The notes under the pieces were generated by a model. It saw only the letters and a list, made by a program, of their open reading frames with translations, did not search any database and had not been told where the DNA came from. 64,000 nt of DNA from Streptomyces roseirectus. Its GTDB lineage: Bacteria > Actinomycetota > Actinomycetes > Streptomycetales > Streptomycetaceae. The stretch spans positions 8,978,001 through 9,042,000 of the forward strand of contig NZ_CP060828.1 in assembly GCF_014489635.1 (NCBI RefSeq). Reading direction: 5' to 3'. This document shows, in pieces, positions 16,981 through 24,431 of this stretch; the stretch's first letter is position 1; the number at the start of each line of letters is the position of its first letter. Made by a program: the position numbers and the translations under genes.

Positions 16981-18126
16981 TCACGCCCCGTGCGTCTGCC
17001 GGGCGAACCAGCGGGGCGTGGCGTCCGGCGTCTCCAGGAGCCACCGCACGTACCGTTCGACGCCCTTCTCGACCGGGATCCGGGCCTGCCAGCGCAGCAG
17101 GTCGCGGCAGCGCTCGGTGGCGGCGTACCCGCCCAGCGGGTCCCCCTCGGGGCGTGGAGTGACGATTCTGCGCGCGCCCGGGAAGTACGGGGCGATCAGA
17201 TCGGCCACCTCGCGGACCGACGTCGGCCGGCCGGTGCCGACGTTGACCGTCCGCCCCGCCATCCGCTCCTCCGTCAGCGCGAGCGCGGTCGCCTCGGCGA
17301 TGTCGTCGACGTGCACCAGGTCACGGACCTGGACCCCGCCGCCGTTGAGCCGCATCGGCCGGCCAAGACGCGCCTGGAGCGACAGCCAGGGCACCATCCA
17401 CGAGTGGCTGTCCGGCTTGGGGATCTGCGGCTCGCCGTACACGGAGAAGTAGCGCACCACCGCGTACTCCGTCCGCGCGGACGCGCCCAGCATCAGCCGG
17501 GTCTGGTGCTCCGCCCACAGCTTCGAGTTGGCGTACACGGACATCGGGAACAGCGGCTGGTCCTCGTGGAACGCCTGCGGCCCCTCGACGCCGGGCAGCC
17601 CGTCCCCGTACACGGACGCCGAGGACACCAGCACGAGTCTTCGCACCGGGAAGCGGGCCGTCTGTTCGAGGACCACCTGGGTGCCCTCGACGTTGGAACG
17701 GAACGCGAGGTCGGGGCGCCGGGTGCAGGCGGCGACGTCCGCGTAGGCGGCGGCGTGGACGACGAAGTCCGCGTTACGCAGCAGCGGTCCGACGGTCCCG
17801 GCGTCGCGGACGTCGCCGACGACCAGCCGGGCGCCGGCGCGGGCCACCCCGAAGGTCTCGTGACCGGACTCGGGGTAGGCGTCCATACGGTCCAGGACGG
17901 TGACGGTGGCGCCGGTGGCGTGCAGCAGCGCGACGAGTCTGCTGCCGACGAGGCCGGCGCCGCCGGTGACGACGACGCGGGTGCCGCGGAGTTTGTCCAA
18001 CCGGGTGTGGACGCTGTCCTCGGTGGGCTCGGCCTCGGTCTCGACGGGGGTGGGGGCGTCCGTGGCGGGTGGGCCGGTCGTGGTGGTCCGGGCGGTGGCG
18101 GCGGTCGCGTGAGGTGGCACGGGCAT
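16981..18126 (-). CDS. NAD-dependent epimerase/dehydratase (extended SDR)
   Basis: A 381-residue protein. After a 45-residue low-complexity Thr/Pro-rich leader comes the NAD site VVVTGGAGLVGSRLV, then DVRDAG, HAAAY, SSASVYGDG and the catalytic YANSK (YxxxK), followed by VRYFSVYGEPQ and the C-terminal RDLVHVDDIAEA. This is the complete set for nucleotide-sugar 4-epimerases and dehydratases. It should alter a nucleotide-sugar in the cytoplasm. The leader is unusual, and the real start may be internal near residue 40. It begins a minus-strand run with the Nudix and kinase genes. Confidence 0.8.
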   Translation of the reverse strand: MPVPPHATAATARTTTTGPPATDAPTPVETEAEPTEDSVHTRLDKLRGTRVVVTGGAGLVGSRLVALLHATGATVTVLDRMDAYPESGHETFGVARAGARLVVGDVRDAGTVGPLLRNADFVVHAAAYADVAACTRRPDLAFRSNVEGTQVVLEQTARFPVRRLVLVSSASVYGDGLPGVEGPQAFHEDQPLFPMSVYANSKLWAEHQTRLMLGASARTEYAVVRYFSVYGEPQIPKPDSHSWMVPWLSLQARLGRPMRLNGGGVQVRDLVHVDDIAEATALALTEERMAGRTVNVGTGRPTSVREVADLIAPYFPGARRIVTPRPEGDPLGGYAATERCRDLLRWQARIPVEKGVERYVRWLLETPDATPRWFARQTHGA

Positions 18127-18240
18127 GGCTGCCTCTTTCCTGGTCCGGGGGGAGAGGAACGCGGTGTACGGGCCCTGGCGCGCCGGCCCTCAGCATCCAC
18201 GGACCCCTCACCGGCCTGCCAGAGGGCCATTTCGGCACTC

Positions 18241-18269
18241 TTGCGGGGCTACACCACCACCCGTACTGT
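18241..18269 (+). promoter_or_regulatory. Candidate sigma-70-type promoter for the glycosyltransferase-SDR gene
   Basis: TTGCGG (18241-18246) and TACTGT (18264-18269) are spaced by 17 bases in the 218-base region between the divergent epimerase and glycosyltransferase genes. They would give a leader of about 70 bases before ATG 18345. Confidence 0.3.
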
Positions 18270-18344
18270 CCAAAACCGGCTGGCGGACACGGGTGCCCGA
18301 CGCCGTCCGGGACGGCTCGGAGCACGTCGGGGCGAGGAGGATGA

Positions 18345-19991
18345 ATGGCGCGGCAGCGGCTGAGCGCGGTGGTCATGACCCATCCCCGACGCCGCGAGGC
18401 GGCCGAGAAGCTGGCCCTGAGCGCGCCCGACGGCCTCTTACGGGTCGTCATGGACCCCGATCCCACCGGCACTCCGTCGGTTCTGCGCACCGCGCTCGCC
18501 GCGTGGTCGGCCGTCGAGGACGGCGCCACACATCAACTCGTCATCCAGGACGACATGGTGTTGTCCGAATCCTTCTACGAGAGGGTGCGGTCCGCGATCG
18601 AGGCCCGGCCGGACGCGGCCCTCGCCCTCTTCGCCCTCTGGGACTCCAGGAACGGAGCCGCCGTCAGGATGGGCGCCCTCGCGGGCGCGCGCTGGGCCGG
18701 CGCCGTCAACGAGTACTTCCCGTGCGTGGCCATCGTGCTGCCCCGCGCCCACGCCGAGGGCTTCGCCGCCTACGGCCGCACCCGGCTCGGCGGCTGGCCC
18801 GACGACATCCTGATGCACCGCTACCTGCGCGACCACGGCGTGCCCCGCTACGTCGCGATCCCCAACCTCACCGAGCACGAGGACCGCGGCTCGATCTCCG
18901 GCAACGCCTTCCGCGGCCCGCGCCGCTCGGTCTGCTTCCTCCCGGACGACCTGCCCGGCGACGAGGCACGGACCCTCACCGGCCTGACCGTGCTGCCGTT
19001 CTTCAAACACGGCGTCGCGCAGTGTGCTGTCCGCGTACCCGGTCCCGGCCCCGAGCACTGGTTGCACCTCGACACCGAGCAGTACCTCGAGGGTGCCGGG
19101 CTGCCGCGTGCCTTGCTGCGCCCACCCGGCAGTGGCCCGGCGGAGCCGGATGTGCGAGGGACGTGGCTGACGGCGCTGGCCATGGGGTACGAGGCGGCTC
19201 GCATCGGCCTCATGGCGCCGCCTTCGGCGTCCGGCGCGTACGCCGAGGCTCTGGCGACGATCGGGCCGGGCGGCATCAGCAACACCGCCACCGAGGAGCA
19301 CATCGCACGCCGCCGCGAACCCCTCGTCGAGGTGGCGCGCCGCGCGCTCGACGCCGGACGCGAAGTCGCTGGGCGACGCCCCCGTCCCCACCCCCGCCGG
19401 CCCGGCGGTCTCGTATGGCGGGGCGCGGACACCCCCCTCGGCGAACACCTCGCCCGCCGCCTGGCCGACCTGCACGAACCGTCGGACGCCGTGATCGACC
19501 TGACCCCCCTCCGCTCCGCCGCCCCCTCGCTGACCATCCGGCCGCACGGCTCACCCACCCCGTACACCCTGAACGTCGGCGAGGTCTACGGCCCCGGCTG
19601 CTCGCACCTCACCCCCATCGGCCGCCTGGTCTGGGACGCCCTGCGCAGCCATCCCCTCACCGTCGAGGGCGACCCCGACTCCGAGGTGCACGCCGTCCAC
19701 GTCCACGACCTGGCCGACGCCATCGCCGCCGTGCTCCACACCCGGCCGGACACCCACACCCTCACCGCCGGCCCCGGCAAACCGTCCACGGCAGCCGACC
19801 TCGCCCGGTCCGTCCACGACGCCGTCCGCCCCGTCCCGATCCTGACCGCCCCCCGATCCCACCCCGGTTGGCACACCCCACCCGACCACCCACGCCCTCC
19901 CGGCTGGACCCCGTCGACCGGCCTGGCCCGCGGACTCCACGCCTTCGCCCAGTGGCTCGCCTACGAGGGAATCCTGCTCGCCCCGAACTGA
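18345..19991 (+). CDS. Glycosyltransferase-like protein fused to a partial SDR domain
   Basis: A 548-residue protein. Residues 1-330 match the 4726 gene: LSAVVMTHP at the start, DPDPTGTPSVLRTALAAWS, and VIQDDMVL with the acidic pair expected of a GT-A site. Residues about 345-548 resemble the substrate-binding half of an extended SDR (TLNVGEVYGPGCSH, VHAVHVHDLADAIAAVL), with no NAD-binding GxxGxxG and no YxxxK. The second part cannot be an active epimerase and may bind a nucleotide-sugar. Leu32 is TTA (18438-18440). The 3' end overlaps the convergent flavin oxidase by 31 bases. It is the last gene of the sugar cassette. Confidence 0.6.
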   Translation: MARQRLSAVVMTHPRRREAAEKLALSAPDGLLRVVMDPDPTGTPSVLRTALAAWSAVEDGATHQLVIQDDMVLSESFYERVRSAIEARPDAALALFALWDSRNGAAVRMGALAGARWAGAVNEYFPCVAIVLPRAHAEGFAAYGRTRLGGWPDDILMHRYLRDHGVPRYVAIPNLTEHEDRGSISGNAFRGPRRSVCFLPDDLPGDEARTLTGLTVLPFFKHGVAQCAVRVPGPGPEHWLHLDTEQYLEGAGLPRALLRPPGSGPAEPDVRGTWLTALAMGYEAARIGLMAPPSASGAYAEALATIGPGGISNTATEEHIARRREPLVEVARRALDAGREVAGRRPRPHPRRPGGLVWRGADTPLGEHLARRLADLHEPSDAVIDLTPLRSAAPSLTIRPHGSPTPYTLNVGEVYGPGCSHLTPIGRLVWDALRSHPLTVEGDPDSEVHAVHVHDLADAIAAVLHTRPDTHTLTAGPGKPSTAADLARSVHDAVRPVPILTAPRSHPGWHTPPDHPRPPGWTPSTGLARGLHAFAQWLAYEGILLAPN

Positions 19992-21565
19992 CCACCTGGC
20001 GACGGCGGCAACGGTTCGATGCTCATCCGGTGGCGGAAGAAATTGTGCGGGTCCCAGTGGGTCTTCACCCGTCGGAGCCGGTCGTAGTTGTCCTTGTAGT
20101 AGAGGGTCGACCACGGCACACCGGACCGGTTGAGCCGGGGGTCGAGCATGTCGGAGTCGGCGTAGTTGACGTAGCAGCCGTCGGTGGAGTCGTCGGGGAC
20201 GGGCGCGCCGCCGGTCCTCGCGAACAGCTGGGTGAAGATGTCCCGGCCCCAGGCCATGTTCGCGTCGTCGGTGCGGGGGTCGACCCACCAGTTCTCGATG
20301 CGCATCTTCATCACGGAGTCGCGCTGCGCCGAGGCGGTCTCGTCGGAGCCCACGGCGTTGATCCGGCCGCCGAACGGCATCAGCATGACGATCGCGCCGG
20401 GGCTGTGGGTGTCGGGTCTGGTCAGGTTGCGGTACAGGGCGGTCCGCTGGTCGGAGGTGAAACCCCGGCGGAGGTACGCGGACTTCGTGATGCCTCGCAC
20501 GGACGGGATCGGCTGGTTGCCGATCACGGTGGTCACGTGCCGGGTGGCCTGGAGCCACGCCAGTTCCTCGACGGCGTCGAGCACCTGGGGCGAACCGGCG
20601 AGCGCGGTGCCCTCGAAGACGTCGGACAGGAATCCTCGCAGCAGCCCGGCCGCGTCGGGCAGCGCGGCGTCGACCTGGCTGAGCAGGGCCACGGGGCCGC
20701 TGGCGCGGTGGTTGAGCACCAGGATGCTGGACAGCTCCGCGCCGCGTGAGCCCGGCCGGCTGTTCGCCTCGTTCCAGGCACCGTAGTTGGCGACGAGCCG
20801 GTCGAAGTCGGCCTCGGTGAGCTGGTCCCAGGGCACGGCGCACTGGCCGAGCAGCACCCTGCTGGGCGGGGCCACCAGCAGCTTCGACGGGTCGGTGCCG
20901 CCGCGGCCCGGTGTCCGGAACCAGTAGCGCGTGACGACACCGAAGTTGCCGCCGCCCCCACCGGTGTGCGCCCACCACAGATCCCGGTGCGGGTCGTCGG
21001 GCTCGCGGGTGGCGACGACCGCGGCCACCTCGCCGTCCGCGGCGACGTGGACGACCTCGACGGCGTACAGGTGGTCGACGGTCAGCCCGAGGGTGCGGGA
21101 GAGCATGCCGTAACCGCCGCCGCACACGTGTCCGCCGACGCCGACGGAGTAGCAGATACCACCGGGGATCGTCACGCCCCAGTGCCGGTAGAGCCGTTCG
21201 TAGACGTTGAGGAGCAGGGCGCCGCTCGACACCATGAACGCCTGCCGGTCCGCGTCGAACGCGATCTCGTCCAGTTGTGAGAGGTCCAGGACCACCTCGA
21301 CCTCGGGGTTGTAGACGAAGTCCTCGACGCAGTGGCCGCCGCTGCGCAGGGAGACCCGCTTTCCGGCTGCGAAGGCGTCGCGGACGGCGGCCACCGCGTC
21401 CTCGGTGGAGGTGATCAGCCGGATCATTTCCGGTTTGCCGACGAACCGCTGGTTCGTGCCGGACGTCAGGTCCGGGTAGCGAGGGTCGTCCGGGGTGACG
21501 ATCACCGCGCGGTCCGTGGAGTCGCTGTGCATGATGGCGAACAGTCCTTGTCGGGTAGTGGTCAT
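19961..21565 (-). CDS. Bicovalent flavin oxidase (berberine-bridge-enzyme family)
   Basis: A 534-residue FAD-linked oxidase of the PCMH type. Both FAD attachment residues are visible: His78 in RSGGHCVEDF and Cys138 in GGICYSVGVGGHVCGGGYG. The C-terminal BBE motif is present around NYADSDM and YYKDNYDRLRRVKTHWDPHNFF. Relatives such as AknOx, GilR and TrdL oxidise alcohols or lactols late in polyketide pathways, passing electrons to oxygen. The ATG overlaps the upstream methyltransferase stop (ATGA), so it is in the tailoring operon. In a flavanone-type pathway it could oxidise the C2-C3 bond or an alcohol, but the substrate is an inference. Confidence 0.8.
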   Translation of the reverse strand: MTTTRQGLFAIMHSDSTDRAVIVTPDDPRYPDLTSGTNQRFVGKPEMIRLITSTEDAVAAVRDAFAAGKRVSLRSGGHCVEDFVYNPEVEVVLDLSQLDEIAFDADRQAFMVSSGALLLNVYERLYRHWGVTIPGGICYSVGVGGHVCGGGYGMLSRTLGLTVDHLYAVEVVHVAADGEVAAVVATREPDDPHRDLWWAHTGGGGGNFGVVTRYWFRTPGRGGTDPSKLLVAPPSRVLLGQCAVPWDQLTEADFDRLVANYGAWNEANSRPGSRGAELSSILVLNHRASGPVALLSQVDAALPDAAGLLRGFLSDVFEGTALAGSPQVLDAVEELAWLQATRHVTTVIGNQPIPSVRGITKSAYLRRGFTSDQRTALYRNLTRPDTHSPGAIVMLMPFGGRINAVGSDETASAQRDSVMKMRIENWWVDPRTDDANMAWGRDIFTQLFARTGGAPVPDDSTDGCYVNYADSDMLDPRLNRSGVPWSTLYYKDNYDRLRRVKTHWDPHNFFRHRMSIEPLPPSPGGQFGASRIPS

Positions 21566-22587
21566 TTCCGGCCGGTGATCATGGACACCGAGCCGGCCAG
21601 GTGCTCGACCCGCAGGTCGTGGAAGCCGGCGTCGGCAAGCCAGCGCCGGCCGTCCGCGCCGGTGTAGTCGGAGCCGCCCGGGGTCTCGATGAGCATGTGC
21701 AGGCTCACCAGCAGCGGCAGTGGGTCGCCGCTGCGGTCGTCGTCGATCAGCGCCTCCCGCAGGATCACCGTGCCGCCCGTGGGCAGCGCCTCGTGGGCCT
21801 TGCGCAGCAGCATCCGGCGGGTGGGCACGTCCCAGTCGTGCAGGACATGGCCGAAGGACAGCACGTCCGCCCGGGGCAGCGGGTCGGTGAAGAAGTCGCC
21901 CTCGGTGAACGCGATCCGGTCGGTGAGACCGGCGGCGCCGACCGCGTCCGTGAACCGCGGTCCGACCTGCGGCAGATCGAAGCCGACGGCGGTGAGGTGG
22001 GGGTGGCGTCCGAGCAGCCGGATCAGGAAGGCGCCTTCCGAGCAGCCGATGTCGGCGACGGTGGTGTGCCGCGCCCACGGGAAGCGCTCGGCCAGGGCGA
22101 GCGTGGGCCCGAGCGACATGCTCGACTGCATCTGCTGGAACCGTCGTACCCGGTCCGGGTCGTCGTAGATCGCCTCGAACGGGTCGGTGGTGGAGTCCTT
22201 GCCGTTGTTCTGCGGCTTGCCGGTGCGCAGCGCGTCCGTGAGCGTCTGCCAGGCGGGATACCACTCGGTGCCGGCGAACTCGAAGAAGTGCCCGAGGTAG
22301 CTGTCCGGGCGGGCGCGGTCCAGGTGCAGCGCGGCGATCGGCGTGTTGTCGTAGACGCCGTCCTCGCGCGCCAGCACCCCGAGGGCCACCAGGGCGTCGA
22401 GGAAGTCCAGCGAGCCCCGGCCGTGCAGGCCGAGACGGGACGCCAGTTCGCCGGCCGGGGCCGGCCCGCGTGCGGCCAGGTCGGTGCTGACGCCCAGCTC
22501 GACCGCCGAGAAGAGCACTTTGGACGCCCAGAACCCCATGCCGAGGCGGATCAGTGCGGGGGCGTCCAGGCCGGTCGTGTCGCCCAT
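21562..22587 (-). CDS. O-methyltransferase (Methyltransf_2 family)
   Basis: A 341-residue protein from ATG 22587, chosen because AGGAGAGGAACCACC lies directly upstream. The N-terminal dimerisation domain (ASKVLFSAVELGVSTDLA) is followed by the SAM fold. Motif I reads DIGCSEGAFLIRLLG rather than the usual DVGGGxG. It also has GDFFTDPLPRADVLSFGHVLHDW, the family signature with the catalytic His in LHDWD. These enzymes methylate phenolic hydroxyls in polyketides and flavonoids. Its stop overlaps the flavin oxidase start. A phenol of the aryl polyketide is the likely target. Confidence 0.8.
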   Translation of the reverse strand: MGDTTGLDAPALIRLGMGFWASKVLFSAVELGVSTDLAARGPAPAGELASRLGLHGRGSLDFLDALVALGVLAREDGVYDNTPIAALHLDRARPDSYLGHFFEFAGTEWYPAWQTLTDALRTGKPQNNGKDSTTDPFEAIYDDPDRVRRFQQMQSSMSLGPTLALAERFPWARHTTVADIGCSEGAFLIRLLGRHPHLTAVGFDLPQVGPRFTDAVGAAGLTDRIAFTEGDFFTDPLPRADVLSFGHVLHDWDVPTRRMLLRKAHEALPTGGTVILREALIDDDRSGDPLPLLVSLHMLIETPGGSDYTGADGRRWLADAGFHDLRVEHLAGSVSMITGRK

Positions 22588-22613
22588 GGTGGTTCCTCTC
22601 CTGTCGGCGGTGG

Positions 22614-23291
22614 TCACTTGGCCGTGCCGCTGAACAGCGCCATGCAGCCGCGGACCTCGAGGGTGAAGTCGGCGAAGATCTCCGACAGGAGCCCGGCCAG
22701 GTCGGTCAGGCTGTCCTGCTGGTTGTGGAAGATCCCGTCCTGGTTCAGCCGGCGGAGCTTGTACCGCGCCTGCGGCCGGTGCGGGACGCCCTGGCCGAGC
22801 ACCGTGCAGCCGACGGCCCTGCCACCGGGACGCAGCGCGTACGCGGCGTTGTCCAGCACGCCGCGCTTGGCCGGCAGGTCACCCGGGACGCAGTGCAGCA
22901 CGAGGTTCAGCCCGACCGAGTCGGCCGAGTTCTCCTCGATGCCGGCGTCCGCGAGCGGGTCGAGCGCGTTGGCCAGCACGGTCCGCGGCGCGTACCTGGC
23001 GAGCCGGTGCGCGCTGAACCTGAGCGTGTTCTCGTTGAGGTCGAGCAGGGTCAGCTCCGGCCGCGGGACCGGGAAGGCGGCCCGGTCGGGGCAGTGGCCG
23101 GAGCCGACGCCGATCTCCAGGTGGCGCGGGCCGAGCGCGGCCTGGTACCGGCGCAGGATCTCGTCGTGGTGACAGCCCCACACCCAGCGGGTGTTCGCGG
23201 GTATCAGCCGGTCGTACTTGCGCAGCAAGCGGTCGTCGTACCGCGCCGCGCCCGCCGCGACATCGTCCGCCACGGCCGTCGGATCGGACAT
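22614..23291 (-). CDS. Class I SAM-dependent methyltransferase (short type)
   Basis: A 225-residue protein with motif I HLEIGVGSGHCPDRA (about residue 57), the acidic TLLDLNENTL and a motif-III-like ALRPGGRAVGCTVLG. It lacks the dimerisation domain of the flanking O-methyltransferases and resembles small enzymes found beside polyketide genes. It lies 21 bases after the preceding gene and 26 bases before the next, so it is co-transcribed with them. The acceptor atom is not readable; O- or C-methylation of the aryl polyketide is possible. Confidence 0.75.
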   Translation of the reverse strand: MSDPTAVADDVAAGAARYDDRLLRKYDRLIPANTRWVWGCHHDEILRRYQAALGPRHLEIGVGSGHCPDRAAFPVPRPELTLLDLNENTLRFSAHRLARYAPRTVLANALDPLADAGIEENSADSVGLNLVLHCVPGDLPAKRGVLDNAAYALRPGGRAVGCTVLGQGVPHRPQARYKLRRLNQDGIFHNQQDSLTDLAGLLSEIFADFTLEVRGCMALFSGTAK

Positions 23292-23312
23292 CGGTGATCC
23301 CTCCAGTGGTGT

Positions 23313-24350
23313 TCAGACCGCGGTGGCGTGCACGGCGAAGAACCCGGCCGCCCCGGGGAGTTCCTGGAAGCCGGTGACGGTGAAGCCGCCGTCCGACAGC
23401 AGGCTCCGGTACTCGGCCCGGGTGCGCTCGCGCCCGCCCAGGTTGACGAGCATCGTGAGGTCGTTCAGGTACGAGGCGGTGGCGGCGCCCGCAGTGGCCC
23501 GGTCGGGCAGCACCGGAGCGATGATCATCAGCCGGTTGCCGGGCCGCATCGCGGCCCGGCAGCGGGCCACGATCCGCGCACAGTGCGCGTCGTCCCAGTC
23601 GTGCAGGATGTTCTTGAGCAGATAGAGGTCGCCGGTGGCGGGCACCTCTTCGAAGAAGTCGCCGTGCCGCACGCTCGCCCGGTCGGCGACGCCCGCGGCC
23701 CGCAGGGTCCGCTCCGCTTCGGTGGCGCCCTGGGCGGTGTCGAAGACCGTGCCGCGCAGGTGCGGGTGACGGCCCAGTACCGCCGCCACCAGCGTGCCGT
23801 CACCGCCGCCGACGTCGACCACTTCGGTGGCCGAACCGAAGTCGACGTGCGCGAGCAGCGCGGGCACCAGCGTCCGGCTGGCCTGGCCCATCGCCGCGTT
23901 GAACCGGGCGTGGTCCTCGGGGTGCCGCTCCAGGTAGCCGAAGAGTCCGGTGCCCATGAACGCGTCGAAGGCCGGCGCACCCGTCCGCACGCTGTGTGTC
24001 ATGCCCCGGGAGCCTTGCCACAGGCCCTCGTCGCCGAAGACCGCCGCGGCCTGGCCGTAGGAGTCGGGTGCGTCGTCCCGCAGCAGTGCCCCCGCCTCGG
24101 TCAGCGCGAAGCAGTCCTGTTTGTTCTCGGTCAGCAGGCTCAGCGACACCAGGGCCCGCAGCAGTCGCCGGGTGGCGGCCGGGTCGGTGCCGGCCGCCTC
24201 CGCTATCTCCTCGCAGGGCCGTGGTACGTCGGTGATGTGGTCGGCGATTTTGAGCTTCGCCGTGGCGGTCACCGCGGCGGAAATGGTGTTCCCCCACACC
24301 ATGCCGAGCAAGAGGTGCATCGGTGCTGAGTTCTCGTGTTCCGTGGACAC
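23313..24350 (-). CDS. O-methyltransferase (Methyltransf_2 family)
   Basis: A 345-residue protein starting at GTG 24350. It has the dimerisation region (LLLGMVWGNTISAAVTATAKL), motif I VVDVGGGDGTLVAAVLG, and GDFFEEVPATGDLYLLKNILHDWDD with the catalytic His. This is the complete signature of phenol O-methyltransferases such as DnrK and caffeate O-methyltransferase. It is the first gene of a four-gene unit (three methyltransferases and the flavin oxidase). An inverted repeat lies 60-80 bases upstream. It probably methylates one phenol of the cluster product. Confidence 0.85.
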   Translation of the reverse strand: MSTEHENSAPMHLLLGMVWGNTISAAVTATAKLKIADHITDVPRPCEEIAEAAGTDPAATRRLLRALVSLSLLTENKQDCFALTEAGALLRDDAPDSYGQAAAVFGDEGLWQGSRGMTHSVRTGAPAFDAFMGTGLFGYLERHPEDHARFNAAMGQASRTLVPALLAHVDFGSATEVVDVGGGDGTLVAAVLGRHPHLRGTVFDTAQGATEAERTLRAAGVADRASVRHGDFFEEVPATGDLYLLKNILHDWDDAHCARIVARCRAAMRPGNRLMIIAPVLPDRATAGAATASYLNDLTMLVNLGGRERTRAEYRSLLSDGGFTVTGFQELPGAAGFFAVHATAV

Positions 24351-24409
24351 CGCCGGTCTCCCGCTTGTCTGTCGGTCGGTTGGTGTCGTGCCAGACGAAA
24401 CTACAATCC

Positions 24410-24431
24410 GGGGTGCGGTGTTCCGTACCCC
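24410..24431. promoter_or_regulatory. Inverted repeat upstream of the tailoring operon
   Basis: Arms GGGGTGCGG (24410-24418) and CCGTACCCC (24423-24431) are complementary with one mismatch around a four-base spacer. The element lies 60-80 bases upstream of the GTG start at 24350 and touches the stop of the LuxR-type gene. Position fits an operator for the methyltransferase operon. A weak terminator for the regulator is the alternative. Confidence 0.35.

Noticed and set aside
19961-24350. Assigning the flavin oxidase and methyltransferases to the sugar cassette
   Set aside because: They run with the polyketide genes on the minus strand, are coupled to each other, and are typical of aromatic polyketide tailoring. 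The cassette ends convergently at 19991.
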